A stretch of DNA of 64,000 nt, taken from contig NZ_AUGX01000009.1 of assembly GCF_000422885.1 (NCBI RefSeq), positions 186,001 through 250,000 on the forward strand. Direction: 5' to 3'. A program made the position numbers and the translations under genes. Position 1 is the stretch's first letter, and every line of letters begins with the position of its first letter. Under the pieces are notes generated by a model. That model saw nothing but the letters and a program-made list of their open reading frames with translations, was not told the DNA's origin and did not search any database. Source of the DNA: Ottowia thiooxydans DSM 14619. GTDB taxonomy: Bacteria; Pseudomonadota; Gammaproteobacteria; Burkholderiales; Burkholderiaceae_C. Below are positions 54,028 to 62,023 of this stretch, in pieces.

Positions 54028-54981
54028 CTAGTCGCCGGCACGTGTACGGCGGGTCTGGGCGTCGTAAGCGTCAACGATGCGGGCCACCAGAGGGTGGCGG
54101 ACCACGTCAGCTGAGGTAAAGCGCGTGAACGCCATGCCCTTGACGCGCTTCAAGACGCGTTCTGCATCCACCAGCCCGCTCGTAGCTCCTTTGGGCAGGT
54201 CGACCTGGCTGACGTCGCCAGTGATCACACATCGTGCACCGAAGCCGATGCGAGTGAGGAACATCTTCATCTGTTCGGGGGTGGTGTTCTGCGCTTCATC
54301 GAGAATGATGAAGGCATTGTTGAGCGTGCGCCCGCGCATGAATGCCAGCGGCGCGATTTCAAGCTGGTTGCGCTCGAAGGCCTTCACCACGCGATCGAAC
54401 CCCATCAGGTCGTAGAGCGCGTCATACAGAGGCCGGAGATAGGGATCGACCTTTTGCGTGAGATCGCCGGGTAAGAACCCCAGGCGCTCACCTGCTTCCA
54501 CGGCTGGCCGTGTCAGGACGATGCGTTGCACTGCGCTGCGCTCCAGGGCATCTACGGCGCACGCCACCGCCAGATAGGTTTTTCCGGTACCTGCGGGGCC
54601 TATACCGAAGGTGATGTCGTGGCTGGCAATGTTTTCCAGGTAGGCGGTCTGGTTGGGCGTGCGTGCCTTCAGATCAGCGCGGCGCGTTTGCAGGCGCTGC
54701 GTGCCATCATCGTTCTCGGACAGAGGCGCACCTTCTCCAGCCAGCATCAGTTGCAAGGTTTCAGCCCGGATAGGTCGATCTGCCAGCTCATAGAGAGCTT
54801 GCAAAACTTCAAGTGCCCGCTCGGCGCTCTTTTTGGGACCGTCAATCTTGAATTGCTCGTGGCGGTGGGCAACCGATACCTGCAGGCTTGTCTCAAGCGT
54901 ACGAATGTGATCGTCCAGCGGCCCACACAGATTGGCCAGGCGGGTGTTGTTGTGGGGGGTAAAGTTGTGGCGGAGGATCAC
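54028..54981 (-). CDS. phoH: PhoH family ATPase
   Basis: A 317-residue PhoH/YbeZ-type P-loop ATPase. It has a KH-like N-terminal part, a Walker A motif GPAGTGKT at 128-135, LTRPAVEAGERLGFLPGDL, and Walker B in AFIILDEAQNTTPEQMKMFL followed by CVITGDVSQVDLP. These proteins act with YbeY in RNA metabolism, which agrees with the gene order here. It is divergent from ruvA. Confidence 0.95.
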   Translation of the reverse strand: MILRHNFTPHNNTRLANLCGPLDDHIRTLETSLQVSVAHRHEQFKIDGPKKSAERALEVLQALYELADRPIRAETLQLMLAGEGAPLSENDDGTQRLQTRRADLKARTPNQTAYLENIASHDITFGIGPAGTGKTYLAVACAVDALERSAVQRIVLTRPAVEAGERLGFLPGDLTQKVDPYLRPLYDALYDLMGFDRVVKAFERNQLEIAPLAFMRGRTLNNAFIILDEAQNTTPEQMKMFLTRIGFGARCVITGDVSQVDLPKGATSGLVDAERVLKRVKGMAFTRFTSADVVRHPLVARIVDAYDAQTRRTRAGD

Positions 54982-55107
54982 TTAGAACTTGTTTAACGTT
55001 TGTGGGGCATTGTCCATCAAGTGATGGAATGCCGCCGGTAGCGTGCTCAAGCGTTTTATCATGTGTGAACTGACTGCCATGTCATCCCTCTTCTACTGAA
55101 AGCCTCT

Positions 55108-55683
55108 GTGATCGGACGCCTTGCCGGCTTGCTGGCCGAAAAAAATCCTCCGCAACTGCTGATCGACTGCCACGGCGTGGGCTACGAGGTGGATGTGCCT
55201 ATGAGCACGTTTTACCTGTTGCCTGCTGTGGGAGAGAAGATCACGCTGCTCACGCACTTTGTGGTGCGCGAAGATGCACAAATTCTGTACGGCTTCGCGA
55301 GTGGGCCCGAACGCGAGGCGTTTCGGCAACTGATCCGTATCAGCGGGGTTGGCCCGCGGACCGCACTGGCGGTGCTTTCCGGCATGAGTGTGGCCGAGTT
55401 GGGTCAGGCCGTTACCCTGCAGGAGGCAGGTCGCTTGGTCAAAGTGCCTGGCATCGGCAAGAAAACGGCTGAGCGTCTGCTCTTGGAGTTGAAGGGCAAG
55501 CTGGGCGTGGAACTAGGAGCCGCAGCCGCCAACCCGCAGAGCGATGCGGAATCTGACATTCTTCAAGCCTTGCTCGCGTTGGGCTACAACGATCGCGAGG
55601 CCGCGGCCAGCATGAAGGCGCTGCCCGCCGGAGTGGGGGTGAGCGAGGGGATTCGGCTGGCTTTGCGTGCCCTGGCCAAATAG
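55108..55683 (+). CDS. ruvA: Holliday junction branch migration protein RuvA
   Basis: 191 residues starting with GTG at 55108 ([20 protein letters not shown]), the family start. RuvA holds the four-way junction and loads RuvB helicases. Domain I (OB fold), domain II with helix-hairpin-helix motifs ([15 protein letters not shown] and [17 protein letters not shown]) and domain III ([20 protein letters not shown]) are all present. ruvB is not next to it here; the convergent neighbour is a Bug receptor. No LexA-type box was recognised upstream. Confidence 0.96.
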   Translation: MIGRLAGLLAEKNPPQLLIDCHGVGYEVDVPMSTFYLLPAVGEKITLLTHFVVREDAQILYGFASGPEREAFRQLIRISGVGPRTALAVLSGMSVAELGQAVTLQEAGRLVKVPGIGKKTAERLLLELKGKLGVELGAAAANPQSDAESDILQALLALGYNDREAAASMKALPAGVGVSEGIRLALRALAK

Positions 55684-55709
55684 CCGCGCCAGCCGCAACC
55701 TTGAGAGGC

Positions 55710-56693
55710 TCACTTTTCCGCAGTTAAACCAATGCTTGGAAGGAATACGCGGTTGTATTTCAGGTCAACCTCCAGTGCCTTGCGGTATTCCGCGGCAGGG
55801 GTGTAGTCTGAACTCAGGCTCATTGCGACTACCTTGCTCTTGAACGCAGAGTCCTTGGTGATCTCTTCCAGCGCGTTCTGCAGCTTGGTAACGATGGCGG
55901 GTGGGGTCCCCTTTGGCGCGAACATCCCGAAGGTCGTACTGGTGGGAAGCCTCGCGGTTACGCCAGCTTCTTGCGCAGTCGGTACATTGGGTAGAACTTC
56001 GTGTCGGCTCTTGTAGAACGCAGCCAAGGGCACCACGCGGTCACCCTGGGCTGGGGCCACAGTCACACCATCGATCACGACATCGATCTGGCCGCCAATC
56101 AGGGCGGTGACGCCCTGGCTGGATCCCTTGAATGGAACGTGCAGCATGTCAATACCTGCGGCGTGCTTCAAGGTTTCGCCATTGACGTGCGAAGACGAGC
56201 CCACCCCGACCGATCCAAACGTCAGCTTCCCGGGTTCGCGCTTGGCTAGAGCAATCAGCTCCTGCATGTTCTTGACGCCCAATTGTTTGCTCACGGCCAG
56301 CACGGGGATGTAGCCCGCAATTCCAGCCACTACGTCAATCGTGTCCAGAGGCTCGGGATCCATCTTGGAGAGCGCCGGCAGTGTGGCGAAGGTGGAGTAC
56401 GAGCCCATGAGCAGGGTGTAGCCATCGGGTTTGGAGCGGGCCACGAGATTGGTGCCGACCAGCCCGGTTCCACCTGGTTTGTTGTCAATGATGAATGTTC
56501 CACCGATCTTGCGAGTGAACTCTGTGGCCAGCAATCTGGCCAAGTTGTCTACGTTTCCGCCCGGCGGGTAAGGAACAACCAGTGTGACCGTGCGTGTGGG
56601 CCATTCCTGCGCAAAAGTGGGGGCGACGGAGACTACGGCTGCGCAGAGTGCCAGCGTGGCCTTGAGCCAATGGGTCAGTCCTGCAGCATTCAT
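55710..56693 (-). CDS. Bug family tripartite tricarboxylate transporter substrate-binding protein
   Basis: 327 residues from the ATG at 56693, preceded by AAGGAGA; a signal peptide ends near VVSVAPTFAQ. Typical Bug/TctC features: EWPTRTVTLVVPYPPGGNVD, KPGGTGLVGTNLVARSKPDGY, HVPFKGSSQGVTALIGGQID and LPNVPTAQEAG. Such periplasmic receptors bind carboxylates or related metabolites for TTT transporters or signalling. No TctA/TctB partner lies nearby, which is usual in Burkholderiales. The ligand is unknown. The far 5' region overlaps a degenerate repeat copy, not coding sequence. Confidence 0.93.
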   Translation of the reverse strand: MNAAGLTHWLKATLALCAAVVSVAPTFAQEWPTRTVTLVVPYPPGGNVDNLARLLATEFTRKIGGTFIIDNKPGGTGLVGTNLVARSKPDGYTLLMGSYSTFATLPALSKMDPEPLDTIDVVAGIAGYIPVLAVSKQLGVKNMQELIALAKREPGKLTFGSVGVGSSSHVNGETLKHAAGIDMLHVPFKGSSQGVTALIGGQIDVVIDGVTVAPAQGDRVVPLAAFYKSRHEVLPNVPTAQEAGVTARLPTSTTFGMFAPKGTPPAIVTKLQNALEEITKDSAFKSKVVAMSLSSDYTPAAEYRKALEVDLKYNRVFLPSIGLTAEK

Positions 56694-56724
56694 GAATGTC
56701 TCCTTGGAGGATGAAGTGGAGCAC

Positions 56725-56850
56725 AGAAAAGTAGGTTCTACGCTGGGCGCGATCCTCGGCTCCGACTTGACTGTAAGCGCAGAAGGTAATTTATAACCGC
56801 AGCGCTCAATCAACCGTTGCTAGTCCTCACGCCGCAGCCGCTCTACCCAA
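56725..56850. repeat. degenerate partial copy (3' part) of the dispersed repeat, copy C
   Basis: From GTAGGTTCTACGCTGGGCGC through CTCCGACTT, GCAGAAGGTAATTTA, GCAGCGCT-AATCAACCG and CCTCAC-CCGC to CTCTACCC it follows the last third of copies A and B with many substitutions. It lies immediately upstream of the Bug gene start and before the full copy B. Confidence 0.65.
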
Positions 56851-56952
56851 GCGCCCTGATGACGCGCTGATTTTTCATATTGAAGTGAACATATGAGCCT
56901 GCGCATATCGTGAGCGTGCGGTTAGCGCGTGCTCTGCCAAAGGCATAAATTT

Positions 56953-57403
56953 TTCTTTCCCGATTGGGAAAGACTAACTATGCGAAGGCCGAGCGAAGCA
57001 ATGGCCCGAGCATGGCTCCCACCCCTTGAGGCCGTGCCGAGGAGCGCAGGTCAAGGGGCCGGCCATCCGGGGGCGGGCAAGAGCACTGAAAGATGCTCTT
57101 GCTTCAAGAACTAGCTTGCGGCAGTTGTTTGAGGGTAGAGAGCGAAGCGAACGAAGCGAGTTCTGCCGCACCGGCCCTTGACCGAGCACCGGAGGGTGCC
57201 CGAAGCGCAGCGCAGGGACACGGACTTGGGGTCGCATTTCTTTGGTTCCTTGCTTTGTGCGAGCAAAGAAAGGGACTGCGCAGCCGGGCGCAATCCCGGC
57301 CTCCGACCTAAAGAGAAGAGCAGAAGGTAATTTACAACGGCAGCGCTTAATCAACCGCCGCTTGCCCTCACCCCCGCCCTCTCCCAGAGGGAGAGGGAGT
57401 TAA
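56953..57403. repeat. dispersed intergenic repeat, copy B (about 450 bp)
   Basis: Collinear with copy A at 45352-45793. It contains the same order of conserved blocks and a hairpin at the matching place (57248-57257 with 57264-57273, ten bases, one mismatch, six-base loop), although the stem sequence is quite different from copy A. It ends with CCCTCTCCC-AGA-GGGAGAGGG and AGTTAA. Open frames inside it (for example 56974-57354, minus) are rich in Arg/Ser/Pro and repeat-borne. Together with copy C it fills the 778-base gap between the Bug and nitronate monooxygenase genes; between them (56851-56952) nothing is seen. Confidence 0.85.
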
Positions 57404-57471
57404 CTCCGCAGCGCTGACGGACCAGAGAAAGAGGGGGTGAAGCACCCGCGCGGAAGCCGGCGAATGGGAAG

Positions 57472-58518
57472 CTACTTAGGAATGAATCCTTTGGCGAGCG
57501 CGGCCGTAATGTCCGCCGCAGAGGCCGACTTGCACTGACTGGCATTCTGCCCACTCCAAAGCGGAGTGAAATCGGTGCTGCCCTTTTTCTCTGCCGCTGC
57601 CCGCAAAGGCCCCATCGCATTGGTTGCCAGCGGAAACTCAGGTGAGGCAGAGCTGAGAGGGCCTAGTTCTCGCATGACGCGGTTGACGATACCGCGGGCT
57701 GGCCGGCCAGTGAATACGTTGGTAAGTGCCGTGTGGCGCGCCGCCTCGCTTTGCAAGATTGCGCGATGAGCTGCCGAGGTGCTCGCCTCGTCAGCACACA
57801 AATAGGCGGTACCCACCTGCACCCCCGCAGCACCCAGTGCCATGGCAGCACGTACGCCCGCAGCATCGGAGATGCCTCCTGCGGCGATGACCGGCACACG
57901 CACCGCAGCCACTATTTGCGGCAGAAGAGTGAAGGTGCCCATCTGCTCCGTCAGGTCCATACTCAGAAAATGCCCGCGATGCCCGCCAGCCTCCAGCCCC
58001 TGCGCGATCACGGCATCGGCTCCATTCGCCTCAAGCCATAGCGCCTCCTGCACGGTAGTGGCTGATGAGAGCACGAATGCCCCCCACGCCTTGACGCGAG
58101 CCAGCAAATCAGGCGCCGGAAGGCCGAAGTGAAAGCTCACTACCCTTGGTTTGAATTCGGCCAGCAACGCAGCCGATTCCGCGCTGAATGGCAATCTTCC
58201 GGGGCCGCCGGGGATGGCGGCCATATCCAGCCCGTGTTCTACGTAATAAGGCGCGAGCGCCTGGCGCCAAGCGGTATCACGCGCCGCATCAGGCGGGGGT
58301 GAGGTGTGGCAGAAGAAGTTGACGTTGTACGGCACCCCCCCGGCCTGCATCTTCTGCAGCTCAGCGCGCAACGCATCGGGCGCCAGCATGGCGCAGGGCA
58401 AGGAGCCCAGCACACCAGCATCGCTAGCCGCCAAAGCGAGCGCACTGCCCTGGACTCCTGCCATTGGAGCCTGGATAAGGGGATAGGAAACGCCTAAGTG
58501 TTCGCTCAAGGTATTCAT
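57472..58518 (-). CDS. nitronate monooxygenase (2-nitropropane dioxygenase family)
   Basis: A 348-residue FMN-dependent TIM-barrel enzyme that detoxifies alkyl nitronates such as propionate 3-nitronate. Motifs: YPLIQAPMAGVQGSALALAA, NVNFFCHTSP, VSFHFGLPAPDLL, DAVIAQGLEAGGHRGHF and VPVIAAGGISDAAGVRAAMA with the conserved GAAGVQVGTAYL phosphate-binding part. It stands divergent from hpaR; a shared regulatory region of 56 bases includes the AT-rich palindrome, so both could be affected by HpaR. A link to the hpa pathway is otherwise not evident. Confidence 0.92.
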   Translation of the reverse strand: MNTLSEHLGVSYPLIQAPMAGVQGSALALAASDAGVLGSLPCAMLAPDALRAELQKMQAGGVPYNVNFFCHTSPPPDAARDTAWRQALAPYYVEHGLDMAAIPGGPGRLPFSAESAALLAEFKPRVVSFHFGLPAPDLLARVKAWGAFVLSSATTVQEALWLEANGADAVIAQGLEAGGHRGHFLSMDLTEQMGTFTLLPQIVAAVRVPVIAAGGISDAAGVRAAMALGAAGVQVGTAYLCADEASTSAAHRAILQSEAARHTALTNVFTGRPARGIVNRVMRELGPLSSASPEFPLATNAMGPLRAAAEKKGSTDFTPLWSGQNASQCKSASAADITAALAKGFIPK

Positions 58519-58555
58519 GTGCGTATTGTCGCCGGGGACTTGCGCATTCTGGAAA

Positions 58556-58573
58556 TATTTAATATATTAAATA
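58556..58573. promoter_or_regulatory. 18-bp AT-only palindrome, probable HpaR operator
   Basis: TATTTAATATATTAAATA is an exact palindrome ending one base before the hpaR ATG at 58575. MarR-type regulators bind AT-rich dyads of this size, and HpaR represses its own operon. Its place between the divergent nitronate monooxygenase and hpaR starts suits autoregulation. Confidence 0.7.
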
Positions 58574-58574
58574 A

Positions 58575-59060
58575 ATGGCTGAATCGACCGCCCTCAAACA
58601 CCGCAATTTGCCCTTGCTGCTCCTTAAGGCGCGTGAAGCGCTGATGGAGACTCGTCGGCCAGCACTGCGTAGCCACGGGCTGTCAGACCAGCAGTGGCGC
58701 GTTCTGCGTGTGTTGTCTGACCCGGCGAATGCTTTGGGGCTGGAAACTGGTCGCTTGGCGCGTGAAGCGCACTTGCTGGGACCTAGCCTGACGGGAGTGC
58801 TCTCGCGGATGGAGCGTGATGGGCTGGTTCTGCGCCAGCGCAGTGAGGCGGATGCGCGCCGTAGCGTGGTTCGCATCACAGAGGTGGGAGAGGCGCTGGC
58901 CATCTCGCTTTCTGTGGTGATCGAATCGCAATACAGCGACCTGGAAGCAACGATTGGCCAACCCAAATTGAACAAGCTCTACGCGCTGCTGGACGAGTTG
59001 ATCGCCTTGCAGCAGATAGACCAGAAAGAGGGGATTGCAATGACCGAGGACGATTTATGA
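58575..59060 (+). CDS. hpaR: homoprotocatechuate degradation regulator HpaR (MarR family)
   Basis: A 161-residue MarR-type winged-helix protein. LPLLLLKAREALMETRRPAL and LSDQQWRVLRVLSD are typical of HpaR, followed by the wing region LTGVLSRMERDGLVLRQRSEADARRSVVRIT. It represses meta-cleavage genes until the aromatic inducer binds. The gene is first in the rightward hpa operon and overlaps hpaG1 by four bases. The short leader leaves no room for a good ribosome site, and the palindrome covers that region, so this may be a nearly leaderless message. Confidence 0.92.
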   Translation: MAESTALKHRNLPLLLLKAREALMETRRPALRSHGLSDQQWRVLRVLSDPANALGLETGRLAREAHLLGPSLTGVLSRMERDGLVLRQRSEADARRSVVRITEVGEALAISLSVVIESQYSDLEATIGQPKLNKLYALLDELIALQQIDQKEGIAMTEDDL

Positions 59061-59722
59061 GTGCGACGAATACGTGGCTGCCGCAAGGCACGGTGTACGG
59101 CACCTTGCTTAATTTCCGGCGCGAGCTTGATCTTTGGGCGCCAAAGATGAATGAAGCTCCGTACAAGGCGCCGCCCAAGGCACCCGTGCTCTACATCAAG
59201 ACCGCCAACACTTTCGCACCCTGCGACTCTGTGGTTGCTGTAACAGGTGAGGTGGATGTAGGTGCCACGCTCGGATTAGTGATAGCAGATGCAGGGAACC
59301 AAGCCGCGTCTGGCTCATGGAATAGCGTGGCCGGGTGCGTGCTGATGAACGATCTGAGCATTCCCCACGCGAGCTACTACCGTCCGCCGCTTAGGTTCAG
59401 AAACCTTGATGGTTTTCTTGTCTGCGGCTCTGCGGAGCGGTCCATTGTAGATATGGGTGATCCCTCTGCCCTCACGCTTGAGGTTCGCATCAACGACCAA
59501 TTGGTACAGCGTGTGGATCTATCCACCCTGGTGCGTAACGCCGCTACGTTGCTGAAAGACGTAAGCGCATTCATGACTTTGCAGCCGGGCGATGTGCTGA
59601 TGCTGGGCACGGATTGCCTGGAGGGCGGTACGCGGCCAAGGGCCAAGGCGGGCGACCGTATTGAAATCACCGCGCCGGGCTTTGCGCCCCTCGCGCACAC
59701 TTTGACCGCGGAGGAAGCATGA
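59057..59722 (+). CDS. hpaG1: 4-hydroxyphenylacetate degradation bifunctional isomerase/decarboxylase, N-terminal part
   Basis: A 221-residue fumarylacetoacetate-hydrolase-fold protein, the HpaG1 subunit, which works with HpaG2 to decarboxylate and isomerise 5-oxopent-3-ene-1,2,5-tricarboxylate. Recognisable: GTVYGTLLNFRRELDL, YIKTANTFAPC, YYRPPLRFRNLDGFLVCG and LQPGDVLMLGTDCLEGG. It overlaps hpaR and hpaG2 by four bases each. In E. coli the two halves are one polypeptide; here they are separate coupled genes, as is common in betaproteobacteria. Confidence 0.92.
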   Translation: MSATNTWLPQGTVYGTLLNFRRELDLWAPKMNEAPYKAPPKAPVLYIKTANTFAPCDSVVAVTGEVDVGATLGLVIADAGNQAASGSWNSVAGCVLMNDLSIPHASYYRPPLRFRNLDGFLVCGSAERSIVDMGDPSALTLEVRINDQLVQRVDLSTLVRNAATLLKDVSAFMTLQPGDVLMLGTDCLEGGTRPRAKAGDRIEITAPGFAPLAHTLTAEEA

Positions 59723-60495
59723 AACACGCCCGCATTGCCTGGGCTGGCGCCGTGCATGACGCGATCTTGCAAGACGGCCAGCTTGAACTCGTAACCACTG
59801 CTTTCAAAGGGAAGCGCCTGGATTTTTCAGAGGTGGTGTGGCTGCCGCCGCTTGCCCCCATGCCGCCCCGAAGGCCGCGCTCCGTGCTGGCGCTGGCCAT
59901 CAACTATGCAGATCACGCGAAAGAGCTGGCGTTCAAGCCACCTGAGGAGCCTCTGGCCTTCCCTAAGAGTGATGCCTCGTTCATCGGCCATCGCGCCTCT
60001 ACCGTGCGGCCTCTGGATGCAACCAATATGCACTACGAGTGTGAGCTTGCCGTGGTGATTGGGCGCGAAGCACGCCGCGTGAAGAAGGGAGATGCGTATG
60101 ACTTCGTTCGCGGCTACACGGTGGCTAACGATTACGCCATTCGCGATTACCTGGAAAACTGGTATCGCCCCAATCTGCGCGTGAAAAACCGCGATACATG
60201 TACCCCTATTGGCCCTTGGCTGGTGGATGCGGCAGATATTGCGGACCCTATGAAGCTGGCGCTCAAAACCACAGTAGATGGCAAGGTAACCCAGCAGGGC
60301 ACCACAGCCGACATGGTGTTTGACGTACCCACGTTGATTGAGTATTTCACGAGCTTCATGACGCTCTACCCCGGCGACGTCATCCTTACTGGTACGCCTG
60401 ACGGCGTGGTTGATTGCCCTGCAGGCAGCCACGTGGTGTGCGAGATCGAAGGCATAGGCGTGCTGGAAAACACCATCGTCCATCCAAATTCCTAG
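59719..60495 (+). CDS. hpaG2: 4-hydroxyphenylacetate degradation bifunctional isomerase/decarboxylase, C-terminal part
   Basis: 258 residues of the FAH fold with the metal-binding motif MHYECELAVVIGREARRVKK (two glutamates) and RGYTVANDYAIRDY, PIGPWLV and YPGDVILTGTPDGV. With HpaG1 it converts the dehydrogenase product of the pathway to 2-oxohept-3-ene-1,7-dioate. It is translationally coupled to hpaG1 through ATGA and followed by hpaE after 56 bases. Confidence 0.94.
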   Translation: MKHARIAWAGAVHDAILQDGQLELVTTAFKGKRLDFSEVVWLPPLAPMPPRRPRSVLALAINYADHAKELAFKPPEEPLAFPKSDASFIGHRASTVRPLDATNMHYECELAVVIGREARRVKKGDAYDFVRGYTVANDYAIRDYLENWYRPNLRVKNRDTCTPIGPWLVDAADIADPMKLALKTTVDGKVTQQGTTADMVFDVPTLIEYFTSFMTLYPGDVILTGTPDGVVDCPAGSHVVCEIEGIGVLENTIVHPNS

Positions 60496-60551
60496 GACAC
60501 TTTCTTCAAACCCTCCAAGTGGCATCAAGCCTAGAAAGCTGTGAGACAACT

Positions 60552-62021
60552 ATGAGAATCGATCATCTCATCGATGGCAAGCCGGTCGCCGGCGCCGACT
60601 ATTTCGAGACAGTGAACCCTGCTACCCAGGAAACACTCGCTGAGGTCGCCTCCGGGGGCGAGGCGGAAATCCATGCTGCCGTGGCCGCTGCCAAAGCAGC
60701 GTTCCCCAAGTGGGCGGGACTGCCTGCCACGGAGCGCGCCCGAAAAATCCGCGCTCTGGGCGAACTGATTGCCAAGCATGTACCGGAGATTGCCAAGACC
60801 GAGACGGATGACACCGGGCAGGTCATCTCCCAGACCGGCAAGCAACTGGTGCCGCGCGCGGCAGACAACTTCTCCTACTTCGCAGAGATGTGCACACGCG
60901 TGGATGGTCACACCTATCCCACGCCCACGCATCTGAACTACACGCTGTTCCACCCGGTGGGGGTCTGCGCTTTGATCAGCCCGTGGAACGTGCCTTTCAT
61001 GACCTCCACCTGGAAGGTCGCTCCCTGCCTGGCCTTTGGCAACACGGCGGTACTCAAGATGAGCGAGCTGTCTCCTTTGACAGCGGCTCGGCTGGGTGAG
61101 TTGGCTCTGGAGGCCGGCATTCCTGCGGGTGTGCTGAACCTCGTTCATGGCTTCGGCAAGGAAGCCGGTGAACCCCTGGTGGGGCACCCGGATGTGCGGG
61201 CCATTTCTTTCACCGGTTCCACGGCCACGGGCCACCGCATCGTCCGCTCGGCTGGCTTGAAGAAATTCAGCATGGAGCTAGGAGGCAAGAGCCCCTTTGT
61301 GGTGTTTGATGATGCGGATCTTGACCGGGCGCTGGATGCCGCCGTCTTCATGATTTTCAGCAACAACGGCGAGCGTTGCACCGCAGGTAGCCGCATTCTG
61401 GTGCAGAAAAGCATCTATGCGGAGTTCGCCAGAAAGTTTGCTGAGAGGGCCAAGAGGATCACGGTAGGCGATCCGCAAGACGAGAACACCATCATCGGCC
61501 CCATGATCTCCAAGAATCATCTGGCCAAAGTGCGTAGCTATATTGAGCTGGGCCCTAAAGAAGGGGCAACACTCTTGTGCGGCGGGCTGGACCGGCCAAG
61601 TTACGCGCCGGAACTGCCTGGCCGTGTAGCCAAGGGCAACTATGTATGGCCTACGGTATTCGCTGACGTTGACAACCGCATGAAGATTGCGCAAGAAGAA
61701 ATCTTTGGCCCTGTAGCGTGCTTGATTCCGTTCACAGATGAGGCGGATGCCATCCGACAAGCCAATGACATTGACTACGGTCTTTCCAGCTATGTCTGGA
61801 CCGAAAACATTGGCCGCGCCCACCGTGTAGCCGCCGCCGTTGAGGCGGGCATGTGCTTCGTCAATAGCCAGAACGTGCGCGATCTGCGCCAGCCCTTCGG
61901 GGGAACCAAGGCTTCAGGCACTGGTCGTGAGGGAGGCACCTGGAGCTATGAAGTTTTCCTGGAACCCAAGAATGTGGCGGTGTCGCTGGGTTCCCATCAC
62001 ATACCGCACTGGGGAGTCTGA
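60552..62021 (+). CDS. hpaE: 5-carboxymethyl-2-hydroxymuconate semialdehyde dehydrogenase
   Basis: 489 residues from the ATG at 60552 (MRIDHLIDGKPVAGADYFET); the longer frame to 60414 lies inside hpaG2 and is rejected. An aldehyde dehydrogenase with SPWNVPFMTSTWK, SFTGSTATGHRI, the general base in MELGGKSPFVVF and the catalytic Cys in NNGERCTAGSRI. It oxidises the ring-cleavage product made by HpaD. It is followed after two bases by a Bug receptor gene. Confidence 0.95.
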   Translation: MRIDHLIDGKPVAGADYFETVNPATQETLAEVASGGEAEIHAAVAAAKAAFPKWAGLPATERARKIRALGELIAKHVPEIAKTETDDTGQVISQTGKQLVPRAADNFSYFAEMCTRVDGHTYPTPTHLNYTLFHPVGVCALISPWNVPFMTSTWKVAPCLAFGNTAVLKMSELSPLTAARLGELALEAGIPAGVLNLVHGFGKEAGEPLVGHPDVRAISFTGSTATGHRIVRSAGLKKFSMELGGKSPFVVFDDADLDRALDAAVFMIFSNNGERCTAGSRILVQKSIYAEFARKFAERAKRITVGDPQDENTIIGPMISKNHLAKVRSYIELGPKEGATLLCGGLDRPSYAPELPGRVAKGNYVWPTVFADVDNRMKIAQEEIFGPVACLIPFTDEADAIRQANDIDYGLSSYVWTENIGRAHRVAAAVEAGMCFVNSQNVRDLRQPFGGTKASGTGREGGTWSYEVFLEPKNVAVSLGSHHIPHWGV

Positions 62022-62023
62022 AC

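Noticed and set aside
56974-57354. Minus-strand 126-codon frame and a similar one at 45301-45681
   Set aside because: Both lie in copies of the dispersed repeat, share Arg/Ser/Leu-rich text caused by the repeat, and lack ribosome sites.
60414-60551. Upstream extension of hpaE
   Set aside because: It overlaps hpaG2 and is unlike aldehyde dehydrogenase N-termini.
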